From positions 1 to 64,000 of the forward strand of contig CAZIZT010000020.1 of NCBI GenBank assembly GCA_964544085.1: DNA of 64,000 nt, in the 5' to 3' direction. Shown here in pieces: positions 41,395 through 50,288 of the stretch (position 1 is its first letter; each line of letters begins with the position of its first letter). Position numbers and translations under genes: made by a program. A model generated the notes under the pieces. It did no database searches and was not told where the DNA came from. It saw only the letters and a list, made by a program, of their open reading frames with translations. This DNA comes from CAZIZT01 sp964544085. Lineage in GTDB: Bacteria; Campylobacterota_A; Desulfurellia; Desulfurellales; Hippeaceae.

Positions 41395-42729
41395 CTATTT
41401 GATCATGTGACTTGGTAGCCAGAAAACAATCTGCGGGAACAGGGCAAGTATTACAACGACAAACATCATGATCAGAAAGAAGGGAAAACTGTATCGTATA
41501 ATGTTACCCACCTTCTCGCCCGATATACCTTCTATTACGAACAGACTGAAACCGACTGGCGGTGTGATCTGTGCAAGCTCAACCATGATAACGAGGAATA
41601 TGCCGAACCAGAGCGGGTGAAACCCTGCCTGTTGCATAATAGGTAGTATAATAGGGGTGGTCATAACAACCATGGACACCCCATCCAGAATCGCCCCGAG
41701 AAGCAGATACATAAATCCTACAATGGCGAGCAGAGCGTAAGCGGATAGATGTGAATGGGCAACGTACAAGCTCAGTGACCTGCTAATACCCGTGAAGCCG
41801 GCTATTTGCGAAAGAAATGCAGCTCCCATCATTATAAAGGAGATCATTGTCGTTGTTTTGATGGAGCTTAACAGGGATACTTTAAAATTATGCCATGTGA
41901 GATTTTTGAAAAGCGCCGCTATGATAAGTGAACCGAGAACGCCAAGAGCTGCAGCTTCAGTTGGTGTTGCAAATCCCATATAGATGCTGCCAAGCACAAA
42001 CAGTATCAGAGCAAACACCGGAGCGAGGTTGGCAATGGATTTTAGCCTGTCCGCCCAGGTATACTGTTCGCTTTCCCTGGGAACGATGTCAGGTTTAATT
42101 ATGGCCACGATGGCTATATAAGCAGAGTAGAGAGTTCCCAGCATAAGTCCTGGTATGATGCCCGCAATGAAGAGTTTTCCTATGGAAACATTGGACATGA
42201 CGCCGTAGATGATCATTATCAAGCTTGGGGGTATCAGGAAACCCAGCGTGCCCGCACCAGCAAGCGACCCAACGGCAAGGCTTTTGGAATAGCCTCTTTT
42301 TTTGAGTTCGTGTAGTGTGATTTTGCCAACAGTGGCTGTTGTGGCTGCACTTGAGCCGCTTACAGCTGCGAACATGGAACAGGCTACAACGTTTATGTGT
42401 AGGAGTTTACCCGGGACCCTGGAAAACCATGGCAAAAGCCCGTTGAATAACTTGTTTGAAATATCCGTGTTGTAGAGTATCTCGCCCATGAATATGAACA
42501 GCGGCAGCGCAACAAGTGACCATGAGTCAAGACTGTTCCACGATGAGTTGGCTATCAATCCGCCAATCTTTGACCATATTGAGATTGTTGGTGGCAGTGA
42601 AAAGTTGTAAAGTAACATGGTTACTATGCCAGTTGCAAACAACGAGAAACCAATCCATAGGCCTGAAAGCAGGAACGTGAACAGGGCAATGACCATCACA
42701 ATAAACAGCGTCAGGGGATCGGATATCAT
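41395..42729 (-). CDS. TRAP transporter large permease (DctM family), set 2
   Basis: Membrane subunit carrying the ion-coupled transport path. About 12 hydrophobic segments are visible, with the family signatures AAVSGSSAATTATVGKITLHEL near residue 119 and TPTEAAALGVLGSLIIAALF near 256. GVMSNVSIGKLFIAGIIPGL and VELAQITPPVGFSLFVIEG are typical. Length 444 aa is normal. It overlaps the small permease by 4 bp. The substrate is an unknown organic acid, judged only by operon context. Confidence 0.94.
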   Translation of the reverse strand: MISDPLTLFIVMVIALFTFLLSGLWIGFSLFATGIVTMLLYNFSLPPTISIWSKIGGLIANSSWNSLDSWSLVALPLFIFMGEILYNTDISNKLFNGLLPWFSRVPGKLLHINVVACSMFAAVSGSSAATTATVGKITLHELKKRGYSKSLAVGSLAGAGTLGFLIPPSLIMIIYGVMSNVSIGKLFIAGIIPGLMLGTLYSAYIAIVAIIKPDIVPRESEQYTWADRLKSIANLAPVFALILFVLGSIYMGFATPTEAAALGVLGSLIIAALFKNLTWHNFKVSLLSSIKTTTMISFIMMGAAFLSQIAGFTGISRSLSLYVAHSHLSAYALLAIVGFMYLLLGAILDGVSMVVMTTPIILPIMQQAGFHPLWFGIFLVIMVELAQITPPVGFSLFVIEGISGEKVGNIIRYSFPFFLIMMFVVVILALFPQIVFWLPSHMIK

Positions 42730-43217
42730 ATTTTCTCACCTTTTGCGGTTTTAATAAATTCACCAATAAGCTGCAGTGAAAGCATAAAGAAGCCTATAGG
42801 CATAACAAGCTGAGGTATCCATAGCAGTGTCTGGGCAACGGTATCAGCTCTCATTTTATAGACAAACGCCTGATAAACCATAAACGCAGCGTTATAGGTT
42901 GCAAACACGCTCATTGCAAAAGCAACGGTGATGACGATTAGCCTTAACGTTCTTTGCGCTTTTTCGGGCAACTTTGATGATAGCACGGTAATCTTGATGT
43001 GAGCGTTCTCCTTGAGTGTGTAGGAAAGGCTAAACATGGTGAAAGCAGCAAACATGTATGCACTATACTCGTCGGTTATCATGATTGAGCTGTTGAAGAA
43101 GCTCATCAGGATTATGTTCGACACTATAAGAATAATTATTGCTATCAGGATAAGGGCGGACAGATAGGCGCCCCAGTTTGAGAGCCTATCTATCCAATGT
43201 GCAATTTTTGACAGCAT
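42726..43217 (-). CDS. TRAP transporter small permease (DctQ family), set 2
   Basis: 163 aa with four membrane helices. ALILIAIIILIVSNIILMSF, the signature TDEYSAYMFAAFTMFSLSYT, LKENAHIKITVLSSKLPEKA and IPQLVMPIGFFMLSLQLIGE fit DctQ, which bridges the large permease and the binding protein. It sits between the binding-protein gene (2-bp gap) and dctM (4-bp overlap). Confidence 0.9.
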   Translation of the reverse strand: MLSKIAHWIDRLSNWGAYLSALILIAIIILIVSNIILMSFFNSSIMITDEYSAYMFAAFTMFSLSYTLKENAHIKITVLSSKLPEKAQRTLRLIVITVAFAMSVFATYNAAFMVYQAFVYKMRADTVAQTLLWIPQLVMPIGFFMLSLQLIGEFIKTAKGEKI

Positions 43218-43219
43218 CT

Positions 43220-44200
43220 CTATTTTGCAAACTGCTCTACGATCTTCTTTTCAGCTGGAGATGCGTTCTTTAAAAACTCGTCGATAATAACCTTTGCTGC
43301 TTTAGCCATGGCTTTGTTGAGCTGAGGCGTTGGTTTTTCAACTATCATACCGTGCTGCTGGATGATCTTCAGATCTTTTGTATTGATATCCTGCGAGTAT
43401 TTCCACTGAGCCTTTTCGGTTTCCTTTGCAGCCCTCAACATGGCTTTCTGTTGATCCTTAGAGAGTGCTTTCCAGTAATCGAGATTGATCGTAACCATGT
43501 TGAGCGGATAAGCGTAGTGAATATCGGTGAAGTATTTCAATACCTCCCAGAATTTGCCGTTTTTCGTGGATTCTGCTGAGGTTAGAACACCCTGGATCAT
43601 ATTGGTTCTCAGTGCCTGGTATACATCGCCCCATGGCATAGATACTGCATTTGCACCCAAGAGCCTCAGGAAATTGGCGCCGTTTTTGTCGTATGTTCTG
43701 ATCTTTACACCTTTGAGATCTTTGGGGCTTTTAATAGCCTTCTTGGTTACAAGACCGCTTGGTGGCCACGGTGCCGCATATAGAAACTTCTGATTCCACT
43801 TCAAAGCTGCTTTCTCATAGAGCGGTTTGCACATTTGATAGAGCTTCCAGGCTTCCTTGTAACTATCAACAAGTCTCGGCAGTGAGCTTATACCAAACAC
43901 ATGCTCACTTCCAGCTACGACGCCCATGAGGATGTCGGACATGGGCACCTGGCCGTCCTTGACCACCCTGAGGAGCTCAGAACCCTTAAATCCAAGACTG
44001 CCACCTGGATAGACGGTAATTAGTACAGTGCCGTGGGTGTACTTCTTGACCAACTTGGCAAACTTCATGGCACCAAGGGTGTGTATGCTTGTTGGACCAT
44101 AGATGCAGTTAAGGTTCATCTTGATAACCTTGGCGTTTGCCTGTGCGCCAAAAATCGCAATTCCCAGCAAAAACGCCACAAACGCAACAACTCGCTTCAT
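43220..44200 (-). CDS. TRAP transporter substrate-binding protein (DctP family), set 2
   Basis: Periplasmic receptor with a Sec signal (residues 1-23). TSIHTLGAMKFAKLVKKYTH, YPGGSLGFKGSELLRVVKDG and DLKGVKIRTYDKNGANFLRL, whose Arg normally clamps a carboxylate, are DctP-like, as is LTSAESTKNGKFWEVLKYF. 326 aa is standard. AGGAGGTCC lies near the start. The presence of the clamp Arg argues for a carboxylate ligand. The gene order P-Q-M is the same as in the second TRAP set. Confidence 0.93.
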   Translation of the reverse strand: MKRVVAFVAFLLGIAIFGAQANAKVIKMNLNCIYGPTSIHTLGAMKFAKLVKKYTHGTVLITVYPGGSLGFKGSELLRVVKDGQVPMSDILMGVVAGSEHVFGISSLPRLVDSYKEAWKLYQMCKPLYEKAALKWNQKFLYAAPWPPSGLVTKKAIKSPKDLKGVKIRTYDKNGANFLRLLGANAVSMPWGDVYQALRTNMIQGVLTSAESTKNGKFWEVLKYFTDIHYAYPLNMVTINLDYWKALSKDQQKAMLRAAKETEKAQWKYSQDINTKDLKIIQQHGMIVEKPTPQLNKAMAKAAKVIIDEFLKNASPAEKKIVEQFAK

Positions 44201-44224
44201 ACCGGACCTCCTACTCCAGTGTTT

Positions 44225-44905
44225 TTAAACTACTTCTACCATATACCCAAAACGTATGCTTCTCTGCAGAACAGGATCGAATAGAGCAAGCTCATACCTG
44301 TTAGAAAAAATTAATTCTCCATTTAGTAAAGGCAAGGTTCCACTGAAAAAAGAGAATTTGCCGCTTCTGGAACGCTGTTTTGCCAGCGTCTTTAGCTTTT
44401 GAAGCTCCATTATCTCGCCGACTTTCCCCTTTTGATAGCTAACAAAAGCACCATCAATCATTGCCCTGCACTCTATGATCAGCTCATCGAGGTGGTCCTC
44501 GATTTCATCGACGCTCCAAAAAACCGGTGCTACCGGCTTGCTGCAAAGCTGTTTGGATCTGGCTATACTTTCTCTTTCCATTTCTCTATCCGTGTGATCG
44601 CTCCCCACGGTGATATACTCTCTGCCTCTCTCATCACAGGCAAAGAAAAGTTCCACCTCGGCGGATGTAGAGTTGCCAATGACGTATATGCGTTCACAAC
44701 TGCGCACAAGGTAGGGATCTATTTGATAGATCATCGGTGCTGACTGTGGAACCTCTATGCCTGATTTTTTAAGTTCCTCCATGTGTTTCTTGACGCTCTC
44801 AGCCCTTCTTGAGCTAAATGCAAATAGATAGGTCTCTTCCCAAACGAGGTTGATCCTTTTGAAAGCACCGTTTTTTAAATTAACCGTCGCAAAGAATTGT
44901 ACCAT
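44225..44905 (-). CDS. DUF2848 family protein (FAH-like fold), function unknown
   Basis: 226 aa. The family marks are VIGNSTSAEVELFFACD, YITVGSDHTDREMER, SIARSKQLCSKPVAPVFWSV and DEIEDHLDELIIECRA; this is the DUF2848 pattern, related in fold to fumarylacetoacetate hydrolases. No enzyme activity is established. It sits between two complete TRAP transporters in an operon with HyuA/HyuB, so it may hydrolyse or isomerise the imported compound or a product of the ring opening. No signal peptide: cytoplasmic. Confidence 0.85.
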   Translation of the reverse strand: MVQFFATVNLKNGAFKRINLVWEETYLFAFSSRRAESVKKHMEELKKSGIEVPQSAPMIYQIDPYLVRSCERIYVIGNSTSAEVELFFACDERGREYITVGSDHTDREMERESIARSKQLCSKPVAPVFWSVDEIEDHLDELIIECRAMIDGAFVSYQKGKVGEIMELQKLKTLAKQRSRSGKFSFFSGTLPLLNGELIFSNRYELALFDPVLQRSIRFGYMVEVV

Positions 44906-44907
44906 GT

Positions 44908-46194
44908 TTATATACCTTTTGGCAAATATAAAACAATTTGAGGAAATTTAATTAAAATTGCAACCATAATAAGCATTACGATAACAAAAGGTGTGCTTCC
45001 AATGATAATATCCTTGATCGATCCTTTGCCTCGCACACCCTGTACCACGTATAGATTAAGTCCCACAGGTGGTGTGATGAGAGCCATTTCTATAAGCAGG
45101 ATGAGAAGTATGCCAAACCATATAGGGTCAAATCCGAGTCGTGTTATTATCGGATAAACGATCGGAATCGTGAGCACCATCATGGAGAGTGTCTCAATGA
45201 AGAAACCAAGGATGATGTACATTACAATTATGACCATTAACGTTCCAAATGCGGAGAAGCCAAGGCTGTTGATGAAGTTTTGCAGTATGTCTGTTAAGCC
45301 CAGCGAGACAAGCACAAAATTCAGGTAACTGGCTGCAAGAAGGATAATCATGATCATTCCGGTGGAACGCATTGTTCCAAATATGGAGTCCTTTAGGAGT
45401 TTCAGTGTTAGATTGCCCTTGACAGCTGTAATGATCAGTGCAGCAATAACGCCCATTGCCGCAGATTCTGTTGGTGTTGCAAACCCTGTGTAGATAGAAC
45501 CGATCACTACGATGAATATGATGAAAATAGGCAGGAGATTGGGTAGTGTCTTTATGCGTTCAGCCATTGAGACCTTTCTTTTTGGTGCATCGAAACCGGG
45601 GTTCAACAGACATAGAAGAAGGATTGTGCCCATGAAAAGCAATGCAAGTATGATTCCGGGTATTATACCAGCAACAAACAGTTGCGGAATGGATGTATTT
45701 GTGAGAAAGCCGTACACAATGAGATTAATTGATGGCGGTATCAGTATGCCAAGGGTGCCACCCGCTGCTATTGATCCAGAGAAGAGGCTTTCATTGTAGC
45801 CATATTTTTCCGCTTGTGGCAGGGCGAGAGTACCGATGGTGGCAGCGGTTGCCACACTTGATCCTGAAGTGGCGGCAAACATAGCTGAAGTCATGATATT
45901 CGCATGCATGAGTCCACCCGGGAGCCAGGAGAGCCATTTGTCTATAGCTCTGTAGGTTTCCTCGGCTATGTTTGATTTGAGCAGTATCTGGCCAAGGAAG
46001 ATGAACAGCGGGATGGCAAACAGGACGAAGCTGGTGCTCTCAGACCAGGCTACATCCCCCATTGCCCTTATCAGGGGGAAGGGTGAGTAGAGTTTCTCAA
46101 GCAGTATACCGAGTACTCCCATTGTTGATGCAACGGGGATACTCAGCAGCAGCAATAGTAGCAGTATGGCGAGAGCAACAATTGCCATTTTCAT
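44908..46194 (-). CDS. TRAP transporter large permease (DctM family), set 1
   Basis: 428 aa, about 12 membrane helices. AATSGSSVATAATIGTLALP near residue 110, LTNTSIPQLFVAGIIPGII, GFATPTESAAMGVIAALIIT and EMALITPPVGLNLYVVQGVR mark it as DctM. Related to but clearly different from the set-2 large permease (41395-42729), so the two sets are not a recent duplication. Only 2 bp separate it from the DUF2848 gene; it overlaps the small permease gene by 4 bp. Confidence 0.93.
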   Translation of the reverse strand: MKMAIVALAILLLLLLLSIPVASTMGVLGILLEKLYSPFPLIRAMGDVAWSESTSFVLFAIPLFIFLGQILLKSNIAEETYRAIDKWLSWLPGGLMHANIMTSAMFAATSGSSVATAATIGTLALPQAEKYGYNESLFSGSIAAGGTLGILIPPSINLIVYGFLTNTSIPQLFVAGIIPGIILALLFMGTILLLCLLNPGFDAPKRKVSMAERIKTLPNLLPIFIIFIVVIGSIYTGFATPTESAAMGVIAALIITAVKGNLTLKLLKDSIFGTMRSTGMIMIILLAASYLNFVLVSLGLTDILQNFINSLGFSAFGTLMVIIVMYIILGFFIETLSMMVLTIPIVYPIITRLGFDPIWFGILLILLIEMALITPPVGLNLYVVQGVRGKGSIKDIIIGSTPFVIVMLIMVAILIKFPQIVLYLPKGI

Positions 46195-46781
46195 TGTGTT
46201 GCTGCCTTTTCCTGTTCTATTTCTTCTTCGATTGTTGAGATACCACCCTCAATATGAGCTCTGGACGCTTCACCTTTCATGATCAGGGCAACGATTTTCG
46301 CAAGACTGATGAAGCATACCCAGACGAAAAAGATTAAACCAGCAATCCATAGGCCTTCAGGTATCCACAGAGGCGTATGGAGGGGTGTATTTGCAACCGA
46401 ATGCCTGATAAATGTCGTATGGAAAAAGTGGTAGGAGTAGTAGGTCAAAGGTATGAAGAACACAAGCAACGATAGATATGAAGCAATATCCAGTATCAAT
46501 CTAATTGCAAGCGGGAATCTTGAATAGAGCACATCGATTCTAACATGGGCTTTTGTAAGGAGGGCATAAGAGAAAATCCACCCGCTCATGGAGGCAAGCG
46601 CATAGCCTGAAAGTTCGATGGAACCCTTTATAGAATAGGCAAATAGTTTTCTTGCCATCACATCCGCACATATATAGAAGGACATAAACAGGAGGAAAAT
46701 CCCCTGCAACACCACACCGTATGTGCATATCCTTTTTGTGAGCTTGAAAAGCAAATCAATGTATTCGTAAATGCGTTTCAT
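46191..46781 (-). CDS. TRAP transporter small permease (DctQ family), set 1
   Basis: 196 aa. Four membrane helices (GVVLQGIFLLFMSFYICADV, LSGYALASMSGWIFSYALLT, LILDIASYLSLLVFFIPLTY, LWIAGLIFFVWVCFISLAKI), with the DctQ-typical KAHVRIDVLYSRFP between helices 2 and 3, and a charged C-terminal tail (EGGISTIEEEIEQEKAA). It lies 69 bp after its binding-protein gene, with a terminator-like hairpin in that gap, and overlaps dctM by 4 bp. Confidence 0.9.
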   Translation of the reverse strand: MKRIYEYIDLLFKLTKRICTYGVVLQGIFLLFMSFYICADVMARKLFAYSIKGSIELSGYALASMSGWIFSYALLTKAHVRIDVLYSRFPLAIRLILDIASYLSLLVFFIPLTYYSYHFFHTTFIRHSVANTPLHTPLWIPEGLWIAGLIFFVWVCFISLAKIVALIMKGEASRAHIEGGISTIEEEIEQEKAATQ

Positions 46782-46797
46782 ACCAACAGGGTAGTTT

Positions 46798-46831
46798 AAA
46801 AAAGAGAGCCCACTAACAGGGGCTCTCTTTT
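46798..46831 (-). terminator. Terminator-like hairpin inside the TRAP operon, between dctP and dctQ
   Basis: A perfect stem (46800-46811 with 46820-46831) around an 8-nt loop, followed on the minus strand by TTTTTTAAA. It lies after the binding-protein gene and before the small permease. Probably a partial terminator or an mRNA-stabilising hairpin that raises binding-protein output relative to the permeases. Confidence 0.8.
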
Positions 46832-46850
46832 AACGTTTTTTGTGTAGTTT

Positions 46851-47900
46851 TTACGGTGCAGTTGCCTTTAAGCCAACCACTTTTCCTATGGTTTCGTTCC
46901 ACTCTTTGACCATCTGTGGTCCTACCTGCTTTGCCCATGCTGGTAGAACATCATCAACGAGTATTTTTTTGGCAAGCTTAACATCGGACTCTTTAACCTT
47001 CACAAGTTTCAGATGATCTGGTTTTCCGTAATCGCATTTACCTGTTCCGGTAAGGCAGTAGATACCCTGCTGGGTTTCCTCTTCTGCGTCAGCCCAAGCT
47101 GGTTTTTCCAGTTTTTCTTTTATCAGCTTTAGCAGCAGTTTTTGTTGTTTTTTAGAAAAGCTGTTCCACACATCAAGATTCATCACCGTTATAACGTAAT
47201 CCCATCCACCGATAGGCAGAGGATAGAGATAATTGGTTACTTCACCCCAACCGGCTGAGTAGCCTGAAAGTGAGCCGGTAACGGCACAATCGATAACACC
47301 CCTTTGCAGTGATGTTGCAACCTCACTAAAACTGATTGTAACACCCGTTGCACCGAGGGCATCAATAAACTTTGATGTTGTCCAGCCGCTCGCTCTAACC
47401 TTTTTGCCCTTTAGATCCTTTAAGCCCGTAATCTTTGTTCTGCAAAACAACACCTGTGCTGGATAGGGAACTACGGCGAGCAGCTTTGCATTAAACCTAT
47501 TTTTGATGATTTTTTCCATCACGGGCCTGTATGCCTTGACCACCTTTCTGGCAAGGTTGATGTTGGGTGCAAGGACCGGGAGATCAAGACCAGCCAAGCC
47601 AGGGGCATCAGAAACAACGTAATCGGCTACCGTTGAGACAACATCAAAAACGCCATTGTCCATGGCTCTCAAGACGGATGCACCTTTGAGCTTAACCTGC
47701 CCAAGGGAGCTCATGATAACCCTGGTGTGAAATGTCTCTGGCACAACTTCAGTCCAGAATGGCTTTTCAAACTTTTTGTACAGTGCAAGACTACTCCAGC
47801 TACCAACTACCCTCAACTGTTTAGGCGCAGCGTATGCACTTACAGCGAAGGCCAAACCAATAAATAGTGCAAAGAACGTTTTAATCAGCCTGCCCGACAT
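46851..47900 (-). CDS. TRAP transporter substrate-binding protein (DctP family), set 1
   Basis: 349 aa, Sec signal at residues 1-25 (ending AYA-A). LRVVGSWSSLALYKKFEKPF, DLKGKKVRASGWTTSKFIDA with the Arg clamp, ALGATGVTISFSEVATSLQR and GVIDCAVTGSLSGYSAGWGE fit the DctP fold. It differs much from the set-2 receptor. GGAGGTGATGT lies before the ATG. It follows the DUF1445 gene in a continuous minus-strand operon. Confidence 0.92.
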   Translation of the reverse strand: MSGRLIKTFFALFIGLAFAVSAYAAPKQLRVVGSWSSLALYKKFEKPFWTEVVPETFHTRVIMSSLGQVKLKGASVLRAMDNGVFDVVSTVADYVVSDAPGLAGLDLPVLAPNINLARKVVKAYRPVMEKIIKNRFNAKLLAVVPYPAQVLFCRTKITGLKDLKGKKVRASGWTTSKFIDALGATGVTISFSEVATSLQRGVIDCAVTGSLSGYSAGWGEVTNYLYPLPIGGWDYVITVMNLDVWNSFSKKQQKLLLKLIKEKLEKPAWADAEEETQQGIYCLTGTGKCDYGKPDHLKLVKVKESDVKLAKKILVDDVLPAWAKQVGPQMVKEWNETIGKVVGLKATAP

Positions 47901-47923
47901 ACATCACCTCCGTTAGTGGAAGG

Positions 47924-48700
47924 TTAAAACAGGGCAAAATCCCTATCTTGAAGATCCGTGATGAACATATGCCCTGGAGAGTGAGTGATCATAAATTCCA
48001 CACCAGCATTGATAGCCACTGCCTGGGGTGTTACACCACATGCCCAGAAGACCGGTATATCGCCATCTTTCATTACTGGTTTATCACCGTAGTCGGGTTT
48101 ATTGAGATCTCTTATGCCAATCAGCTCTGGATAGCCGATGTGAACAGGGGCACCGTGAACTGCTACAAAGCGTGCCGTGATGTTTGTGGCTTTTACGACA
48201 AGGTTGTACGGTATAGGTCTCATGCTCACCACAAGTGGCCCATGAAAAATGCCAGATGGTTCGGTAGGAATGTTTGTGATATACATGGGTACATTTCTGG
48301 ATGCCTCTATGTGCCGTACAGGTATTCCTGCGTCCATCAAAGCCCATTCAAAGCTAAAGCTACATCCCAACAGAAAAGCAACGAAGTCTTCTTGCCAGTA
48401 ATCGGCTATCTCTGTAACTTCTTTCTCCAATTTGCCGTTCCTGTAAATACGATAGCGTGGTATATCAAAACGTAAATCCGCATCCTTTGCCACTCTTTTG
48501 GGGAAAGGTGATCCCCTCTCTGTTACTTCAAGTAGGGGACATGGTTTGGGGTTTCTCTGCACAAACACGAGGAAGTCAAATGCGTATTTTTCTGGTAGAA
48601 CCACCAGATTTGCCTGAGCAAACCCCCTTGCCAACCCCGAAGTTTGGCCCGTTATCTCGCCATTGCGGATCTTTTCCCTTATTTTTGCAGACTCAAGCAT
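47924..48700 (-). CDS. DUF1445 family protein (D-glutamate cyclase/'hydro-lyase' family)
   Basis: 258 aa. AKIREKIRNGEITGQTSGLA, GFAQANLVVLPEKYAFDFLV, FVAFLLGCSFSFEWALMDAG, NVPMYITNIPTEPSG and VFWACGVTPQAVAIN mark PF07286; DUF1445 members are annotated as putative hydro-lyases, and the mammalian relative DGLUCY makes 5-oxo-D-proline from D-glutamate. Here, next to HyuA/HyuB (the oxoprolinase family), that chemistry would fit, but it is inference. Start at 48700: GGGGAG is 9 nt upstream and the overlap with hyuB is only 8 bp; a longer frame to 48745 is unlikely. Confidence 0.85.
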   Translation of the reverse strand: MLESAKIREKIRNGEITGQTSGLARGFAQANLVVLPEKYAFDFLVFVQRNPKPCPLLEVTERGSPFPKRVAKDADLRFDIPRYRIYRNGKLEKEVTEIADYWQEDFVAFLLGCSFSFEWALMDAGIPVRHIEASRNVPMYITNIPTEPSGIFHGPLVVSMRPIPYNLVVKATNITARFVAVHGAPVHIGYPELIGIRDLNKPDYGDKPVMKDGDIPVFWACGVTPQAVAINAGVEFMITHSPGHMFITDLQDRDFALF

Positions 48701-50288
48701 GGGAATGGTCTCCCCTGTCGGGTTTATACCTCCCCCAGCCACCACCGCCGGGCGTTTCGATCCTTAGAATGCTGCCACGTTTTACCTTTATGTTGAACTT
48801 AGGTGGCATATCTGTGGGATTACCGTTTTGAATAATGATGTTTCTGCCGCATTTACCGGATTCGCCACCGTTTAATCCATAAGGGGCAAGCTTTCTTCTT
48901 TCAGAGAGGACCGTAATCTCAGCATCCGAGAGAAGCTTTATCTCCCTTATGAGACCATCACCGCCGCAGTACATGCCTTTGCCGCCTGAGCCTTTTCTTA
49001 TTGAATACTCTGTGACCATAAACGGATAGCTGTACTCAAGCGCCTCAATGGGTGTGTTAAGTGTGTTTGTCATATGCGAATGGATGGCGCTTTCGCCGTG
49101 GCATTTACTTGATGCCCCCATGCCGCCACCCAGTGTCTCGTAGTAGGTGAACGGTTCATTTGTACGCTCGTCTATCCCACCTATAGCCACATTATTCATG
49201 GTTCCCTGGGATGCTGCTGGTATCTGCTCTTTTAACGCCTTTGCCAATGCACCGAGAATTACATCTACTATACGTTGCGATGTTTCGACATTGCCGCCTA
49301 CAACGGCTGCCGGGAATAGGGCATCAACGAGACTTCCCTTTCGAGTGATGAGCTTAACAGGCCTTAAGCATCCTGCATTGGTGGGTATATCCTGTTTGAC
49401 AAGTGATCTGAATACGTAGAGCACAGCAGATAAGGTTATGGCATAGACAGCATTGATGCTTCCCTCAACCTGATCTTCTGTTTCGGTGAAATCGAGTTGT
49501 GCAGTTTCACCATCTATGGTGAGCTTAACCTTGATCCTGATCTTCTCTTTTTCGATGCCGTCATCATCCATGTAATCTTCAAACTCATAGGTTCCATCCG
49601 GTATATTGGCAATGGTCTGCCTCATGATGCTCTCTGAGTAATCCATCAGGCTTTTTGCGTAGAGTTCAACAGTTTCCAGACCGTATTTGCTTATCAACTC
49701 TTCAATTCTTTTTATTCCGGTTATATTTGCCATGATCTGTGCAAGCAGATCACCTTCACGCTCGTACGGTGTTCTGACATTGTTTAGAAAGAAGCGAGCC
49801 AGCTGCTCGTCGATCTTGTTGTTTTTTACCAGTTTCAACGGCGGTATAATCACGCCTTCCTGAAAGATGCTTGTTGCAAGGGGCATGGAACCCGAGCTTA
49901 TGCCGCCCACATCGGAATGATGAGCCCTGTTTGCAACATAGAATACAGGTTTGTCAATACCCTCCACAAATACACCGGCGACAATTGTTATATCCGGTAG
50001 ATGTGTTCCGCCCTTGAAGGGATCGTTTAGCACCACCATGTCGCCTGGTTTGAACTCGAACTCCTTGATAGCTTCCTTAACCGAAAGCGGCATTGAGCCC
50101 AGATGTACAGGTATATGTGCTGCCTGAGCTATCATGTCGCCCTTATCGTCGAATATGGCGCATGAAAAATCCCGCCTTTCTTTGATGTTTGGAGAAAATG
50201 CCGTTCGGTTGAGCGATACGCCCATCTCTTCTGATACAGAGGAGAGCTTGTTTTTGAACACCTCAAGGAGTATGGGATTAGGTTTCAT
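48693..50288 (-). CDS. hyuB: Hydantoinase/oxoprolinase family, subunit B (HyuB-like)
   Basis: 531 aa. LLEVFKNKLSSVSEEMGVSL, RRDFSCAIFDDKGDMIAQAA, HIPVHLGSMPLSVKEAI and DMVVLNDPFKGGTHLPDITI open the protein as in N-methylhydantoinase B and 5-oxoprolinase C-half. ANRAHHSDVGG and the GGG-rich end (YCGGDGLIREIKLLSDAEI, RIETPGGGGWG) are also typical. It works with HyuA in ATP-dependent opening of a cyclic amide; acetone carboxylase is a more distant relative. It overlaps hyuA by 11 bp. Confidence 0.92.
   Translation of the reverse strand: MKPNPILLEVFKNKLSSVSEEMGVSLNRTAFSPNIKERRDFSCAIFDDKGDMIAQAAHIPVHLGSMPLSVKEAIKEFEFKPGDMVVLNDPFKGGTHLPDITIVAGVFVEGIDKPVFYVANRAHHSDVGGISSGSMPLATSIFQEGVIIPPLKLVKNNKIDEQLARFFLNNVRTPYEREGDLLAQIMANITGIKRIEELISKYGLETVELYAKSLMDYSESIMRQTIANIPDGTYEFEDYMDDDGIEKEKIRIKVKLTIDGETAQLDFTETEDQVEGSINAVYAITLSAVLYVFRSLVKQDIPTNAGCLRPVKLITRKGSLVDALFPAAVVGGNVETSQRIVDVILGALAKALKEQIPAASQGTMNNVAIGGIDERTNEPFTYYETLGGGMGASSKCHGESAIHSHMTNTLNTPIEALEYSYPFMVTEYSIRKGSGGKGMYCGGDGLIREIKLLSDAEITVLSERRKLAPYGLNGGESGKCGRNIIIQNGNPTDMPPKFNIKVKRGSILRIETPGGGGWGRYKPDRGDHSHA

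Noticed and set aside
41395..46194. Recent duplication of the TRAP transporter genes
   Set aside because: The two sets differ clearly in all three subunits, so they are separate transporters and not a fresh copy.
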